Source of the DNA: Aeromonas lacus
GTDB taxonomy: Bacteria; Pseudomonadota; Gammaproteobacteria; Enterobacterales; Aeromonadaceae
NCBI RefSeq assembly: GCF_000764665.1
Contig: NZ_JRGM01000012.1
Span: forward strand, 1-64,000
Direction: 5' to 3'
DNA length: 64,000 nucleotides
Under the pieces are notes generated by a model that made no database searches, had not been told where the DNA came from, and worked only from the letters and a program-made list of their open reading frames with translations. The position numbers and the translations under genes were made by a program. Of this stretch, positions 53,093 to 62,259 are shown in pieces. How positions within the stretch are numbered: the first letter of the stretch is position 1; every line of letters starts with the position of its first letter.

Positions 53093-54001
53093 ATGAAATT
53101 CGACCTTAAACAACTGCAGGCGTTCGTGATGCTGGCAGAGACCGCCAACTACCGGGAAGCGGCCAATCGCCTCTTCATTACCCAGCCCGCCCTCACCAAG
53201 CAGATCCAGGGATTGGAGCAGACCTTCGGCAGCACCCTGTTCAATCGCGGTCGTCACGGCGCCGAACTCACGGCCGTCGGCGCCCAGCTGTTGACCCAGG
53301 CGAGTGCGCTGGTCGAGCACGGGCGGGAGTTTGAAAGCCATGCGCTGGCGGTGGCGAGCGGGGTAGCCGGTCGGCTCAAGATTGGCTTTGGTCTGTCGAG
53401 TTTTGCGCTGGCCCCCTCGCTGGTCGCCCGCTTCAAACAGCAGGTGCCCGATGTGATGGTGCATCTGCAGGACATGCCCTCCGCCATCCAGCAGGAGCAG
53501 CTGCTCTCCGGTCAGCTCCAGCTTGGCTTTATGCGCCGCCCGCAGCTGCCGCAGTTGCGCGAACACAGGTTGCTTATTGATCGGCTGGTGCTGGCGGTAC
53601 CAACCCGGATGACCCAGCCTGATCCGGCATCGTTCGATGTCCAGCAGGCATTGACCAGCCAGCCGCTGCTGCAGATGGTGGGCCATCGCTGCCCCGGCCT
53701 CAGCCAGCAGATCGCCAGCTTTCTCGGCGCCAACCGGCTGACCGGGATGATCCAGGAGGCCGAAGATATCCAGACTCTGGTAGCGCTGGTCGCCGCCGGT
53801 ATCGGCAACGCCATCCTGCCGCGCAGCGTCAGCTTTATCGCCGGCCCTGACGTCACCCTCTATCCTCTCTCTGGCCCCAATTCCGAGTGGGAGGTCAGTC
53901 TGGTATGGAATCCCCTGTTTGCCGATCCCATCCGCGACAGCTTCGTCAAGCTGGTGATCGCCGCGCACCCCACGCCAATCTCGGCCACGCCCGAGCGCTG
54001 A
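53093..54001 (+). CDS. LysR-family regulator
   Basis: The 302-residue regulator starts MKFDLKQLQAFVMLAETANYREAANRLFITQPALTKQ split by its first two helices, with the wing at about residues 45-60 and an effector domain (about 90-295) containing VALVAAGIGNAILPRS. It is divergent from the small gene plus HAD hydrolase pair, which are probable targets. A hairpin follows its stop, shared with the convergent cyclase gene. Confidence 0.88.
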   Translation: MKFDLKQLQAFVMLAETANYREAANRLFITQPALTKQIQGLEQTFGSTLFNRGRHGAELTAVGAQLLTQASALVEHGREFESHALAVASGVAGRLKIGFGLSSFALAPSLVARFKQQVPDVMVHLQDMPSAIQQEQLLSGQLQLGFMRRPQLPQLREHRLLIDRLVLAVPTRMTQPDPASFDVQQALTSQPLLQMVGHRCPGLSQQIASFLGANRLTGMIQEAEDIQTLVALVAAGIGNAILPRSVSFIAGPDVTLYPLSGPNSEWEVSLVWNPLFADPIRDSFVKLVIAAHPTPISATPER

Positions 54002-54039
54002 TGGCAGCGGCTATGGGTTGTTCAATACCCAGCCAAAAC

Positions 54040-54065
54040 AATGCGCCCCCAGAAGGGGGCGCATT
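54040..54065. terminator. Terminator between the LysR and cyclase genes
   Basis: A perfect 11-bp stem (AATGCGCCCCC / GGGGGCGCATT) with a 4-base loop. The T-rich flank is on the minus-strand exit, so it chiefly ends the cyclase transcript. Confidence 0.8.
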
Positions 54066-54088
54066 AACAACAAAAGCTGCGGTCAGGC

Positions 54089-55027
54089 TCAACAGTTGGT
54101 GCAATAACTACGGTTTTTACCCGCCCCCTTGGCGCTATAGAGCGCCGCATCAGCGGCTGCCAGCAACGCCACTTCCCCCTCCAGTGGTTGCTCTGCCGTG
54201 TAGGTGGCAATGCCAATACTGGCGCTGAGTTGAATATTATCCGCCACCACGATGTCGAGATCGTGGATGGCCTGGCGGATCTCCTCGCCAATCCGTTGCG
54301 CAGCCTCTCTGTTGGTATTACCGAGGATCAGAGCAAACTCGTCACCGCCAAAGCGGCAGGGCAGATCGGCCGGGCGCTGGCAAAAGGATTGCAACAGATG
54401 GCCCACCAGCTGGAGGGAACCATCACCCATCTGATGGCCAAGATGATCATTGCAGGCTTTGAAGTTATCGAGGTCAATCATGATGAGCGAGAGAGGAGTC
54501 TTGTCGCGAACACTCCGGCGCCACTCGTTGTTCAGGAAACTGTTGAACAGTCTGCGGTTTGCCAGCCCGGTCAGCGCATCATGGAGGGAGAGGCTTTCCA
54601 CCTCCAGCTCCAGCAATTTCCGTTCAGTAATATTGGAATGGGTGATGACATAAAACTCGGCATCTATCCCTTTGACCGGAACAATGCGCATCATGAACCA
54701 GCGCTGGGTATCCGGGCTGTGGCAGGGATATTCCAGATAGAAGCTCTCCTGCTGACGCAGCAAGACCCGTCGCAACCCCTCAATAGCGCTCAGCGCCGAA
54801 GGTTCAGCAGAGCCATCGCAAGCGCTTAAATAATTGACGCCACGCCAGTTATACCCCTTTGCCATGCCATTTTGCTCGGCGAATCGATTCCAGGCGAGGT
54901 TGGTATAATGGATCACCCCGTTGCCGTCTATTACTGCAAACTGGTCATCCAGTGAATCTAGCAATGCAACCAGGTCCTGAACTCGCTCGGCAAAGCGACG
55001 CATCCCCCCAGGCATGTTATCGATCAT
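54089..55027 (-). CDS. PAS-GGDEF diguanylate cyclase
   Basis: Cytoplasmic enzyme predicted to make c-di-GMP. The 312-residue protein has an N-terminal PAS domain (about residues 22-140) and a GGDEF domain (about 150-312) with an intact active site RFGGDEFALIL. The inhibitory site is present: RPAD lies exactly five residues before GGDEF, so product inhibition is expected. No membrane helix. The chosen ATG (MIDNMPGG) follows AGGA; ATGs 9 bases upstream are possible. No EAL domain gene is adjacent. Confidence 0.92.
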   Translation of the reverse strand: MIDNMPGGMRRFAERVQDLVALLDSLDDQFAVIDGNGVIHYTNLAWNRFAEQNGMAKGYNWRGVNYLSACDGSAEPSALSAIEGLRRVLLRQQESFYLEYPCHSPDTQRWFMMRIVPVKGIDAEFYVITHSNITERKLLELEVESLSLHDALTGLANRRLFNSFLNNEWRRSVRDKTPLSLIMIDLDNFKACNDHLGHQMGDGSLQLVGHLLQSFCQRPADLPCRFGGDEFALILGNTNREAAQRIGEEIRQAIHDLDIVVADNIQLSASIGIATYTAEQPLEGEVALLAAADAALYSAKGAGKNRSYCTNC

Positions 55028-55224
55028 GGTGGCCATCCTGTGGCAAAAGTGGCGCCTCGCCACCTATTAACAATCAAGTCAGCAGGTAGAGTAAAGCACC
55101 CAATTCTCACTTAGCCAAATGAGACCAAATGTCACCATGTCACACCATCCGGCAAGGTTTCAGGCCAGCTCCTAAACCGGATAAAAAAAGAACAAATCAT
55201 CCATTTTTTATTTAGAAATAGTAT

Positions 55225-55875
55225 TTAATTCTCGCACCACTGATTTTCACAGGGGATGCCATCTCCCTCTCCATCCATTTTGGTATTAGGGCAGTTTTGC
55301 AAAAACCAGGTCGCCTCCTCACAAGAGGTCATCTGGGAGCAATATTGGCGACCATCGCACTGATAGCTGCGGGTTGGCAGCGATGCAGTCGTGTCGGCAG
55401 ACGAACCCATACGGCTCTCACCACTGCTGACAGGAGTGGCAGGCGCGGGAATCCCCAACTCGGCCGAGAAGCGGGAATAGCTGAAAAGGCACAGTGCCAC
55501 CAAAAGCAGGGGAACAAACGTGCTGCGCCAGCGGCTACGGCGCTGATAAACAGGGCGCGGACGACGATACGTACTGGCAGGAGTATACGAACGGCCTTGG
55601 CTTGAAGCCGACTCCGAGCGCGAAGATCTATGGCTCGCCGCCAGCGACAGCGGACGATCAGGGAAGAACACCTGCTCGGCGCGGGGTTTGCCATCTTTAC
55701 CGCTCCCCATCAGATAGGAGACCCGCTCTCCCGCCATCGGGCTCAAACCATCTGTTTGCAGTGCCGTGATGTGCACGAACAGCTCGGCACCTTTCTGCGC
55801 CCCCTCTTGCTCGGGCACGATAAAACCAAAGCCGCGCGCCTCGTTCCAACGCACGATCCGTCCCTGATAACGCAT
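55225..55875 (-). CDS. Cold-shock / membrane helix / excalibur fusion protein
   Basis: The 216-residue protein joins three parts: an N-terminal cold-shock-like nucleic-acid-binding domain (about residues 1-70, with RIVRWNEARGFGFI and ELFVHITAL), a Ser/Arg-rich linker, one transmembrane helix (about 119-134), and a C-terminal Cys-rich excalibur calcium-binding motif (DGEGDGIPCE at 201-210). The excalibur part is therefore likely periplasmic, the cold-shock part cytoplasmic. The start MRYQGRIV fits the cold-shock domain; a longer reading to 55935 is not supported. Function is unknown. Confidence 0.82.
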   Translation of the reverse strand: MRYQGRIVRWNEARGFGFIVPEQEGAQKGAELFVHITALQTDGLSPMAGERVSYLMGSGKDGKPRAEQVFFPDRPLSLAASHRSSRSESASSQGRSYTPASTYRRPRPVYQRRSRWRSTFVPLLLVALCLFSYSRFSAELGIPAPATPVSSGESRMGSSADTTASLPTRSYQCDGRQYCSQMTSCEEATWFLQNCPNTKMDGEGDGIPCENQWCEN

Positions 55876-55913
55876 GTCCTCATCCTTGTGGCCACAGGCA
55901 ATCTTTCCATGTT

Positions 55914-55948
55914 GCCCAAAACAGCTGCGGCCCAACAGAGGGCCGCAG
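55914..55948 (-). terminator. Terminator after the isochorismatase-like gene
   Basis: CTGCGGCCC / GGGCCGCAG stem with a 6-base loop and a T-rich exit (TGTTTTGGG) on the minus strand. Confidence 0.7.
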
Positions 55949-55993
55949 ACAAAATGTCAAAACAGCGAGCAAGCGCAGCCTGCTGCCAAAGGG

Positions 55994-56560
55994 TCAGTCG
56001 AGCTGGGACACCTTGATGACCTCGGCGATACGGCTCAGCATCCGCAGCGAGGTGTGGTGCTCGGTGGCATCCGCCGCCGCGCAGGCATCCTCCAGAATGG
56101 TGATGGCGTAATCGCGATCGTGACCATCTCGCGCTGCCGACTGAATGGCCCAGCTGGTGCTTACGCCGCACAGATAGAGGTGGTCGATATGGTTGGCACG
56201 CAGGGCGGGTTCCAGCGCAGTACCATAGAATGGGCTAACTCTGGGCTTGGCCAGCACCAGATCACCGGGCTGCACATCGAGCTCTGCATGAAAATCGGTG
56301 CCGCTGTCGCAAAGAGAGAGGGCGCCAAGCTGATGGGCCCGGCCAAACATGGGGGAACCCTTGGGTTGCAGTTGATAACGACTGTCGAAACCGACCTTGA
56401 TCAGCACCACCAGCCAATCGTGGGCGCGGGCATAAGCCATCGCCTCATTGGCATGCGCGATGGCGTTCTGCTCCATCACATGGTCGGCCGTGGTCGCAAT
56501 GCGACCGTCAGGATGGGCGATGTCGTTGATAAAATCGATCACCAGTAGTGCCTTGTTCAT
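55994..56560 (-). CDS. Isochorismatase-like cysteine hydrolase
   Basis: The 188-residue protein has the cysteine-hydrolase triad Asp9 (LLVIDFINDIAH), Lys105 (LAKPRVSPFYGT) and Cys131 (LYLCGVSTSWAIQSAARDG) of nicotinamidase/isochorismatase-fold enzymes. The nucleophile loop and the SPFYGT segment suggest a small amidase. No siderophore or nicotinate genes are adjacent, so the substrate is open. It stands alone on the minus strand. Confidence 0.9.
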   Translation of the reverse strand: MNKALLVIDFINDIAHPDGRIATTADHVMEQNAIAHANEAMAYARAHDWLVVLIKVGFDSRYQLQPKGSPMFGRAHQLGALSLCDSGTDFHAELDVQPGDLVLAKPRVSPFYGTALEPALRANHIDHLYLCGVSTSWAIQSAARDGHDRDYAITILEDACAAADATEHHTSLRMLSRIAEVIKVSQLD

Positions 56561-56705
56561 CCCTTCTCTCCCAAATCGTGGTTGATAGCCGACCCGTTAT
56601 ACTCGCTTTTTCGCGCCTGCACAGCCCATCCAGCCAACCTTGCAGATATGAACAGCGCAGGCAACCCAACCAGAGCGGCAATTGGCCTTCTGCATCCTCC
56701 CCCGC

Positions 56706-57869
56706 TTACACCAATCCAAGCGCGTAGCGCAGGGCCATCTCCTTCAAGGGGCCAGCCTTGTCAGCCAGATTGAGGGCCAGATTGCGAGCCAGCTTGAGGG
56801 GGCCAATCTCGTTGCTGAACACCCCGTAGAAGAGATCCATTCCCGACTGCATCAGCAGGTTGTCGGGGCGACGACGGCGCTGGTAGCGCTCGGCCAGCGC
56901 CAGCTGATGCCAGTCGGCGCCAGCCCCTTGCAGCAGATCAGCCCAGCAGGCCACATCCTTGAAGCCGAGGTTGACCCCCTGCCCCGCCAGCGGGTTGATG
57001 GTGTGGGCGGCATCGCCGAGCAGCACCACCCGACCAGCGTGGTAGTTGTTGGCGTGGCGGCGCACCAGCGGGAAGCTCCCCTTGCCGGTGACGGTGAAGC
57101 CGCCGAGGCGGCTCGGGAAGTGGCGGCGCACCTCGGCAGCCAACCCTTCGTTACTCATGGCGGCAAGCGCCCTGATACGGGCCGGGCTGTCATACCACAC
57201 CAGGGAGCCATGCTGGCCGGGCAGTGGCAGGAAGGCGCGCGGGCCGCTCGGGGTGAACTGCTGCCAGGTGATATCTTCCTGCGGGAAGTCGGTATCGATA
57301 TTGATCAGCATGCAGTGCTGGCGGTACTCGAAACGCGATACCCCGATGCCTGCCAGCTTGCGGGTATGGGATTCTGCGCCATCACAGGCCAGCACCCAGC
57401 GGGCCGCCAGCTCGGTGCCGTCGTCCAGAGTCAGCACAGCTTCATCCGCACTCTGGCGCAGGCTGGTCACTGCCGCCGGGGTGTGGGTCTGGATATTGGG
57501 GAAATCCTCCATCCGCTTGAGCAGGGCGAGCTGCACCAGCCGGTTCTCGATGATGTAACCGAGCTGAGGCAAGCCGAGGTCGGCGGCGTTGAAGCGGGTG
57601 GCAAAGCCATCCAGCTCCCAGGTCTCCAGTCGGCGATAGGGGCAGAGCCGCATCTGCTGCAGATGGTGCCAGGCGCCAGCCTGCTCCAGCAGCGCCACCG
57701 AAGCCTGACTGATGGCGGAGACCCGCAGATCCAGCGGCTGCTCCGGCGCGTATTGCTCCGGCAGTTGGGTTTCGATGACCCGTACCGAGAGGCCCTGGGC
57801 CGCCAGCAGACAGGCGGTAGCCGCCCCCACCATGCCGGCGCCGACGATGGCGATATCACACTGTTCCAT
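56706..57869 (-). CDS. ubiF: Ubiquinone hydroxylase UbiF
   Basis: FAD-dependent monooxygenase that hydroxylates the 3-methyl-6-methoxy-octaprenylbenzoquinol intermediate in ubiquinone biosynthesis (membrane-associated). The 387-residue protein has DIAIVGAGMVGAA (FAD fold), a DG-containing second motif (ACDGAESHTRKLAG) and GDAAHTINPLAGQGVNLG. It aligns along its length with E. coli UbiF, including ARIRALAAM and SGMDLFYGVFSNE, and sits divergently from miaB as in E. coli. Confidence 0.93.
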   Translation of the reverse strand: MEQCDIAIVGAGMVGAATACLLAAQGLSVRVIETQLPEQYAPEQPLDLRVSAISQASVALLEQAGAWHHLQQMRLCPYRRLETWELDGFATRFNAADLGLPQLGYIIENRLVQLALLKRMEDFPNIQTHTPAAVTSLRQSADEAVLTLDDGTELAARWVLACDGAESHTRKLAGIGVSRFEYRQHCMLINIDTDFPQEDITWQQFTPSGPRAFLPLPGQHGSLVWYDSPARIRALAAMSNEGLAAEVRRHFPSRLGGFTVTGKGSFPLVRRHANNYHAGRVVLLGDAAHTINPLAGQGVNLGFKDVACWADLLQGAGADWHQLALAERYQRRRRPDNLLMQSGMDLFYGVFSNEIGPLKLARNLALNLADKAGPLKEMALRYALGLV

Positions 57870-58136
57870 AACTTTATTCCTGCAAAAGGGGCGCCCCGCT
57901 CATGGGTGGCCGGGGCCAAACCGAATGGCGCCATGATACCGCAAGGGGGCGGGATAAACAGTGAAGGGGGTGGAGAATTGCTGCGTCAAATCAAGGGGAA
58001 AGCCGATTTTTCCCAGCACGCGGCGCCCCCGCTGGCAAAGGGGCCGGACTGGATATTCGCTAGGCAGTCTCACGATTGCGGAGTAAAATGCCCGGTCCTT
58101 TGACCATGCCAAATTCAAAACCAGTCAAGAGTAGCA
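57870..58136. other. Divergent ubiF / miaB intergenic region
   Basis: 266 bases that should carry both promoters. A TAAAAT -10-like hexamer at 58084-58089 lies 48 bases before miaB; a clear -35 is missing. No gene is visible. Confidence 0.4.
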
Positions 58137-59570
58137 ATGAGCAAGAAACTTCACATTAAAACCTGGGGCTGCCAGATGAACGAGTACGACTCGTCCAAGA
58201 TGGCCGACCTGCTGGATGCCAGCAATGGCTACACGCTTACCGAGGAGCCGGAAGAGGCAGATGTGCTGCTGCTCAACACCTGTTCCATCCGCGAAAAGGC
58301 GCAGGAGAAGGTGTTCCACCAGCTGGGCCGCTGGAAAAAGCTCAAGGCAAACAAGCCCGGTCTGGTGATCGGTGTCGGTGGCTGCGTGGCCTCCCAGGAG
58401 GGCGATGCCATTCGCCAACGTGCTCCTTATGTCGATATCGTGTTCGGCCCGCAGACCCTGCACCGCCTGCCCACCATGATCAAACAGGTTCAGGAGGGAC
58501 GTGGCGCCCAGGTGGACGTCAGCTTCCCCGAGATCGAGAAGTTTGACCGCCTGCCCGAACCGCGTGCCGAAGGGGCAACCGCCTTCGTCTCCATCATGGA
58601 AGGGTGCTCCAAATACTGTACTTACTGCGTGGTGCCCTATACCCGCGGTGAAGAGGTGAGCCGACCGCTGGACGACGTGCTCTATGAAATCGCCCAGCTC
58701 GCCCAGCAAGGGGTACGCGAAGTGAACCTGCTCGGTCAGAACGTCAACGCCTACCGTGGCCCGACCCATGACGACGGCATCTGTACCTTCGCCGAGCTGC
58801 TGCGTCTGGTGGCCGCCATCGACGGCATCGACCGTATCCGCTACACCACCAGCCACCCCATCGAGTTCACCGACGACATCATCGAGGTCTACAAGGACAC
58901 CCCGGAAGTGGTCAGCTTCCTGCACCTGCCGGTGCAGAGCGGCTCCGACCGTATCCTGACCATGATGAAGCGCCCGCACACCATTCTGGAGTACAAATCC
59001 AAACTCCGTCGTCTGCGCGCTGCCCGTCCCGACATCACCATCAGTTCCGACTTCATCGTTGGCTTCCCGAACGAAACCGATGAGGATTTCGAGGCGACCA
59101 TGAAGCTGATCGAGGATGTGGGCTTTGACATGAGCTTCAGCTTCATCTTCAGTCCGCGCCCCGGTACGCCGGCCGCCGACATGCCCGACGATGTCGACAT
59201 GGAAGTGAAGAAAGCCCGTCTGGCCCGCCTGCAGCACGTCATCAACAATCAGGCGATGCAGATTGGTCGCTCCATGCTGGGCACCACCCAACGCATCCTG
59301 GTGGAAGGGCCCTCCAAGCTCGACCCGATGCAGCTGTGCGGCCGCACCGAGAACAACCGGGTGGTCAACTTCGAGGGAGCCCATACCCTGATCGGCGGCT
59401 TTGCCGACGTGGAGATCACCGAAGTGCTGCCCAACTCTCTGCGCGGCAAATTCATCCGCGGCGAGAGCGAGATGAACCTGCGCATCGCCACCGCCCCGAG
59501 CGACATTCTGGCCCGTCGTCCCGACAACGTGCCGGACGAGCTGGGCGTGGCCGCCTTCACTCCCCATTAA
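58137..59570 (+). CDS. miaB: tRNA methylthiotransferase MiaB
   Basis: Radical-SAM enzyme that adds a methylthio group to i6A37 in tRNAs reading codons starting with U. The 477-residue protein has the N-terminal UPF0004 domain with three Cys ligands ([29 protein letters not shown]), the radical-SAM CSKYCTYC motif (about residues 157-164) and a C-terminal TRAM domain. First gene of the miaB-ybeZ-ybeY-corC-lnt series. A stem-loop without T-tract follows its stop. Confidence 0.96.
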   Translation: MSKKLHIKTWGCQMNEYDSSKMADLLDASNGYTLTEEPEEADVLLLNTCSIREKAQEKVFHQLGRWKKLKANKPGLVIGVGGCVASQEGDAIRQRAPYVDIVFGPQTLHRLPTMIKQVQEGRGAQVDVSFPEIEKFDRLPEPRAEGATAFVSIMEGCSKYCTYCVVPYTRGEEVSRPLDDVLYEIAQLAQQGVREVNLLGQNVNAYRGPTHDDGICTFAELLRLVAAIDGIDRIRYTTSHPIEFTDDIIEVYKDTPEVVSFLHLPVQSGSDRILTMMKRPHTILEYKSKLRRLRAARPDITISSDFIVGFPNETDEDFEATMKLIEDVGFDMSFSFIFSPRPGTPAADMPDDVDMEVKKARLARLQHVINNQAMQIGRSMLGTTQRILVEGPSKLDPMQLCGRTENNRVVNFEGAHTLIGGFADVEITEVLPNSLRGKFIRGESEMNLRIATAPSDILARRPDNVPDELGVAAFTPH

Positions 59571-59577
59571 TCTCCCC

Positions 59578-59604
59578 CTCCCCATCCGCCCGGCGGATGG
59601 GGAG
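59578..59604 (+). repeat. Intercistronic hairpin after miaB
   Basis: CTCCCCATCCG / CGGATGGGGAG, 11-bp stem with a 5-base loop, between miaB and ybeZ. No T-tract, so it more likely tunes mRNA decay or partial termination than ends transcription. Confidence 0.65.
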
Positions 59605-59624
59605 CGCCCTGATACGAGGATATT

Positions 59625-60674
59625 GTGAGCCGACACCTCTCGACCCTGAACCTGCATCTCGAACCCGCCGACAACCAGCGTCTTGCCAGTCTCTGCGGCC
59701 CCTTCGATGACAACATCAAGCAGCTGGAGCGCCGCCTCGGCATCGAGATCAGCTACCGTGACAACCACTTCCAGCTGCTGGGCAAGCAGGCCCAGGTGGA
59801 TGCCGCCGCCGTCATCATCAAGCACCTCTATGTAGAAACCCAGCCCCTCAAGGGTGGCAAGGTAACCGACATCACTCCCGACATGGTTCATCTGGCCATT
59901 CTGGAGTCGCGGGTGCTGGAGCAGGATGACGAACCGGCCCCCTCCATCCCTTATGGCAAGGAGGTGACGGTCAAGACCAAGCGTGGTCTCATCAAACCGC
60001 GCAGTCCCAATCAGGCCCAATACATCGCCAATATCGTGCGCCACGACATCTGCTTCGGCATAGGCCCGGCCGGTACCGGCAAGACCTATCTGGCGGTGGC
60101 GGCGGCTGTGGATGCGCTGGAGCGTCAGGAGATCCGCCGCATTCTGCTGACCCGTCCGGCAGTGGAAGCGGGCGAGAAGCTCGGCTTCCTGCCCGGCGAT
60201 CTCTCCCAGAAGGTCGACCCTTACCTGCGCCCGCTCTACGACGCCCTGTTCGAGATGCTGGGTTTTGAGCGAGTCGAGAAGCTGATGGAGCGCAACATCA
60301 TCGAGGTGGCGCCGCTCGCCTATATGCGCGGTCGAACCCTCAACGAGGCCTTCATCATCCTCGATGAGGCCCAGAACACCACCACCGAACAGATGAAGAT
60401 GTTCCTGACCCGGATCGGCTTCAACTCCAAGGCGGTGGTGACCGGCGACATCACCCAGATCGACCTGCCGCGCAATGCCAAATCCGGCCTGCGCCACGCG
60501 CTGGAAGTGCTGCAGGGCGTTGATGGTCTGTCGTTCAACTTCTTCCAGTCTACCGACGTGGTACGCCACCCGGTGGTGGCCCGCATCGTGCAGGCCTATG
60601 AGGCATTCGACGCCAAGCAGGCAGCCGAGAAGGTGGCCGGCCAAGCAAACACCAGCAAAGAGAGCGAGCAATGA
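59625..60674 (+). CDS. ybeZ: PhoH-like ATPase YbeZ
   Basis: Predicted RNA-linked P-loop ATPase that works with YbeY. The 349-residue protein has an N-terminal region ([23 protein letters not shown]), a P-loop [11 protein letters not shown] and Walker-B-type [11 protein letters not shown]. It starts at a GTG after an ACGAGG site; the family's N-terminus matches that start. Its stop overlaps the ybeY start (ATGA). Strong end-to-end match to E. coli YbeZ. Confidence 0.94.
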   Translation: MSRHLSTLNLHLEPADNQRLASLCGPFDDNIKQLERRLGIEISYRDNHFQLLGKQAQVDAAAVIIKHLYVETQPLKGGKVTDITPDMVHLAILESRVLEQDDEPAPSIPYGKEVTVKTKRGLIKPRSPNQAQYIANIVRHDICFGIGPAGTGKTYLAVAAAVDALERQEIRRILLTRPAVEAGEKLGFLPGDLSQKVDPYLRPLYDALFEMLGFERVEKLMERNIIEVAPLAYMRGRTLNEAFIILDEAQNTTTEQMKMFLTRIGFNSKAVVTGDITQIDLPRNAKSGLRHALEVLQGVDGLSFNFFQSTDVVRHPVVARIVQAYEAFDAKQAAEKVAGQANTSKESEQ

Positions 60675-61135
60675 GCGTAACCCTGGATCTGCAACTGGCC
60701 AGTGCCAGCACCGACGGTCTGCCAAGCGAGGCCCAACTGCAGGGCTGGCTCGACGGCACCATTCTCGGCTTCCAGCAGGAGGCAGAAGTGACGGTGCGCA
60801 TCGTCGACGAGGCGGAGAGCAACGAGCTCAACCTCACCTATCGCGGCAAGGACAAGCCCACCAACGTGCTCTCCTTCCCGTTCGAGGCGCCACCCGGTCT
60901 GGAGCTGCCGCTGCTGGGCGATCTGGTGATCTGCCGTCAGGTAGTGGAGCACGAGGCACAGGAGCAGGGCAAACCCCTCATGGCCCACTGGGCCCACATG
61001 GTTGTGCACGGCAGTCTGCATCTGCTAGGTTATGACCATATCGAGGATGAGGAAGCCGAAGAGATGGAAGCGCTTGAGCGCGACATTATGCAGGAGCTGG
61101 GCTTTGCCGACCCTTATCAGAGCGACGAAGAGTAA
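60671..61135 (+). CDS. ybeY: Endoribonuclease YbeY
   Basis: Zinc-dependent RNase for 16S rRNA 3' maturation and ribosome quality control. The 154-residue protein carries the metal motif [11 protein letters not shown] near residues 114-124, a conserved TNVLSFPF and an acidic C-terminus. Overlaps ybeZ by 4 bp. Matches the family in length and motif. Confidence 0.96.
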   Translation: MSVTLDLQLASASTDGLPSEAQLQGWLDGTILGFQQEAEVTVRIVDEAESNELNLTYRGKDKPTNVLSFPFEAPPGLELPLLGDLVICRQVVEHEAQEQGKPLMAHWAHMVVHGSLHLLGYDHIEDEEAEEMEALERDIMQELGFADPYQSDEE

Positions 61136-61234
61136 TGTGCAGCATGGCAGTTCATCGGCTTGAAACAGATGGCTGCCATCCTCATATAGCTGAAGTGAAA
61201 TCCCCGTATATTCAATGAGTAACCAAGAGAAAAA

Positions 61235-62119
61235 ATGACCGACGATCACCCTAGTACCGGCTCGCCGAAGAAAACCTGGCTCGACAAGCTCAGCCAACTC
61301 TTCCAGGGCGAGCCAAAAGACCGCAATGATTTGGTAGAAGTGATAGCCGATGCCGAAGAGCGTGACCTTATCGATCAGGACACCAAGGACATGATCGAAG
61401 GGGTGCTGGAGATCGCCGATCTCCGGGTACGCGATATCATGATCCCCCGCTCCCAGATGGTCACCATCGAGAAGTCCCAGCCGATCGACGAGATCCTGCC
61501 GGTGATCATCGAATCGGGTCACTCCCGCTTCCCGGTGATCAACGAGGACAAGGACCATGTCGAGGGCATTCTGCTCGCCAAGGATCTGCTTCCCTTCGGT
61601 TTCGGTGGCCACCATGCCAGCGAACCGTTGCAGCTCGAGAAGATCCTGCGCCCCACGGTGATCGTCCCCGAGAGCAAGCGCGTTGATCGCCTGCTCAAGG
61701 AGTTTCGCGAAGAGCGCTACCACATGGCCATCGTGGTCGACGAGTTTGGTGGCGTCTCCGGTCTGGTGACCATTGAAGACATACTGGAACTTATCGTTGG
61801 CGAGATCGACGACGAGTTTGACGACATCGAGGATGAGCCGGACGAGATCCGCCGCCTTAGCAAGCGGGTCTTCTCCATCAGCGCCCTGACCGAGATCGAG
61901 GATTTCAACGACTTCTTCGGCACCAAGTTCAGCGATGAAGAGGTGGATACGGTGGGTGGTCTGGTAATGCACGCCTTCAGCCACCTGCCCAAGAAGGGTG
62001 AGGAGATTGAGCTGGACGGCTACCTGTTCAAGGTGATGCACGCCGACAAGCGCCGCCTGCAGCAGTTGCAGGTGAAGATCCCCGAGAACCACGCCGTGGC
62101 GCAATCTGAACCCCAGTAA
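61235..62119 (+). CDS. corC: CorC/YbeX-family CBS-domain protein
   Basis: The 294-residue cytoplasmic protein has two CBS domains (about residues 68-195, with IMIPRSQMVTIE and RFPVINEDKDHVEGI) and a C-terminal CorC_HlyC domain (about 205-285). Members have been linked to magnesium/cobalt efflux and, more recently, to ribosome biogenesis together with YbeY/YbeZ. It lies 99 bp after ybeY and before lnt, as in E. coli. A possible separate promoter in the gap is not obvious. Confidence 0.92.
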   Translation: MTDDHPSTGSPKKTWLDKLSQLFQGEPKDRNDLVEVIADAEERDLIDQDTKDMIEGVLEIADLRVRDIMIPRSQMVTIEKSQPIDEILPVIIESGHSRFPVINEDKDHVEGILLAKDLLPFGFGGHHASEPLQLEKILRPTVIVPESKRVDRLLKEFREERYHMAIVVDEFGGVSGLVTIEDILELIVGEIDDEFDDIEDEPDEIRRLSKRVFSISALTEIEDFNDFFGTKFSDEEVDTVGGLVMHAFSHLPKKGEEIELDGYLFKVMHADKRRLQQLQVKIPENHAVAQSEPQ

Positions 62120-62138
62120 GCCGCCTGAACGCATTGAA

Positions 62139-62162
62139 CAACGCCCCGACCTCGGGGCGTTG
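62139..62162 (+). terminator. Hairpin between corC and lnt
   Basis: CAACGCCCCG / CGGGGCGTTG, 10-bp stem with a 4-base loop. It lacks a T-tract, so it is likely an attenuating or partial terminator that lets some transcripts reach lnt. Confidence 0.55.
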
Positions 62163-62259
62163 TGCTATCTGGACGGCACGAGGCTCGCCGTTGGCAACCG
62201 TACAGGGTAAGATACCGGCCATTCGACCCAGTTGCAGACCAAGACGAGCACCATCGCCC

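Noticed and set aside
58125-60725. An 866-codon open frame antisense to miaB and ybeZ
   Set aside because: Both sense genes are clear family members; such antisense frames are common in GC-rich DNA. Composition (His, Gly, Val-rich) is not protein-like.
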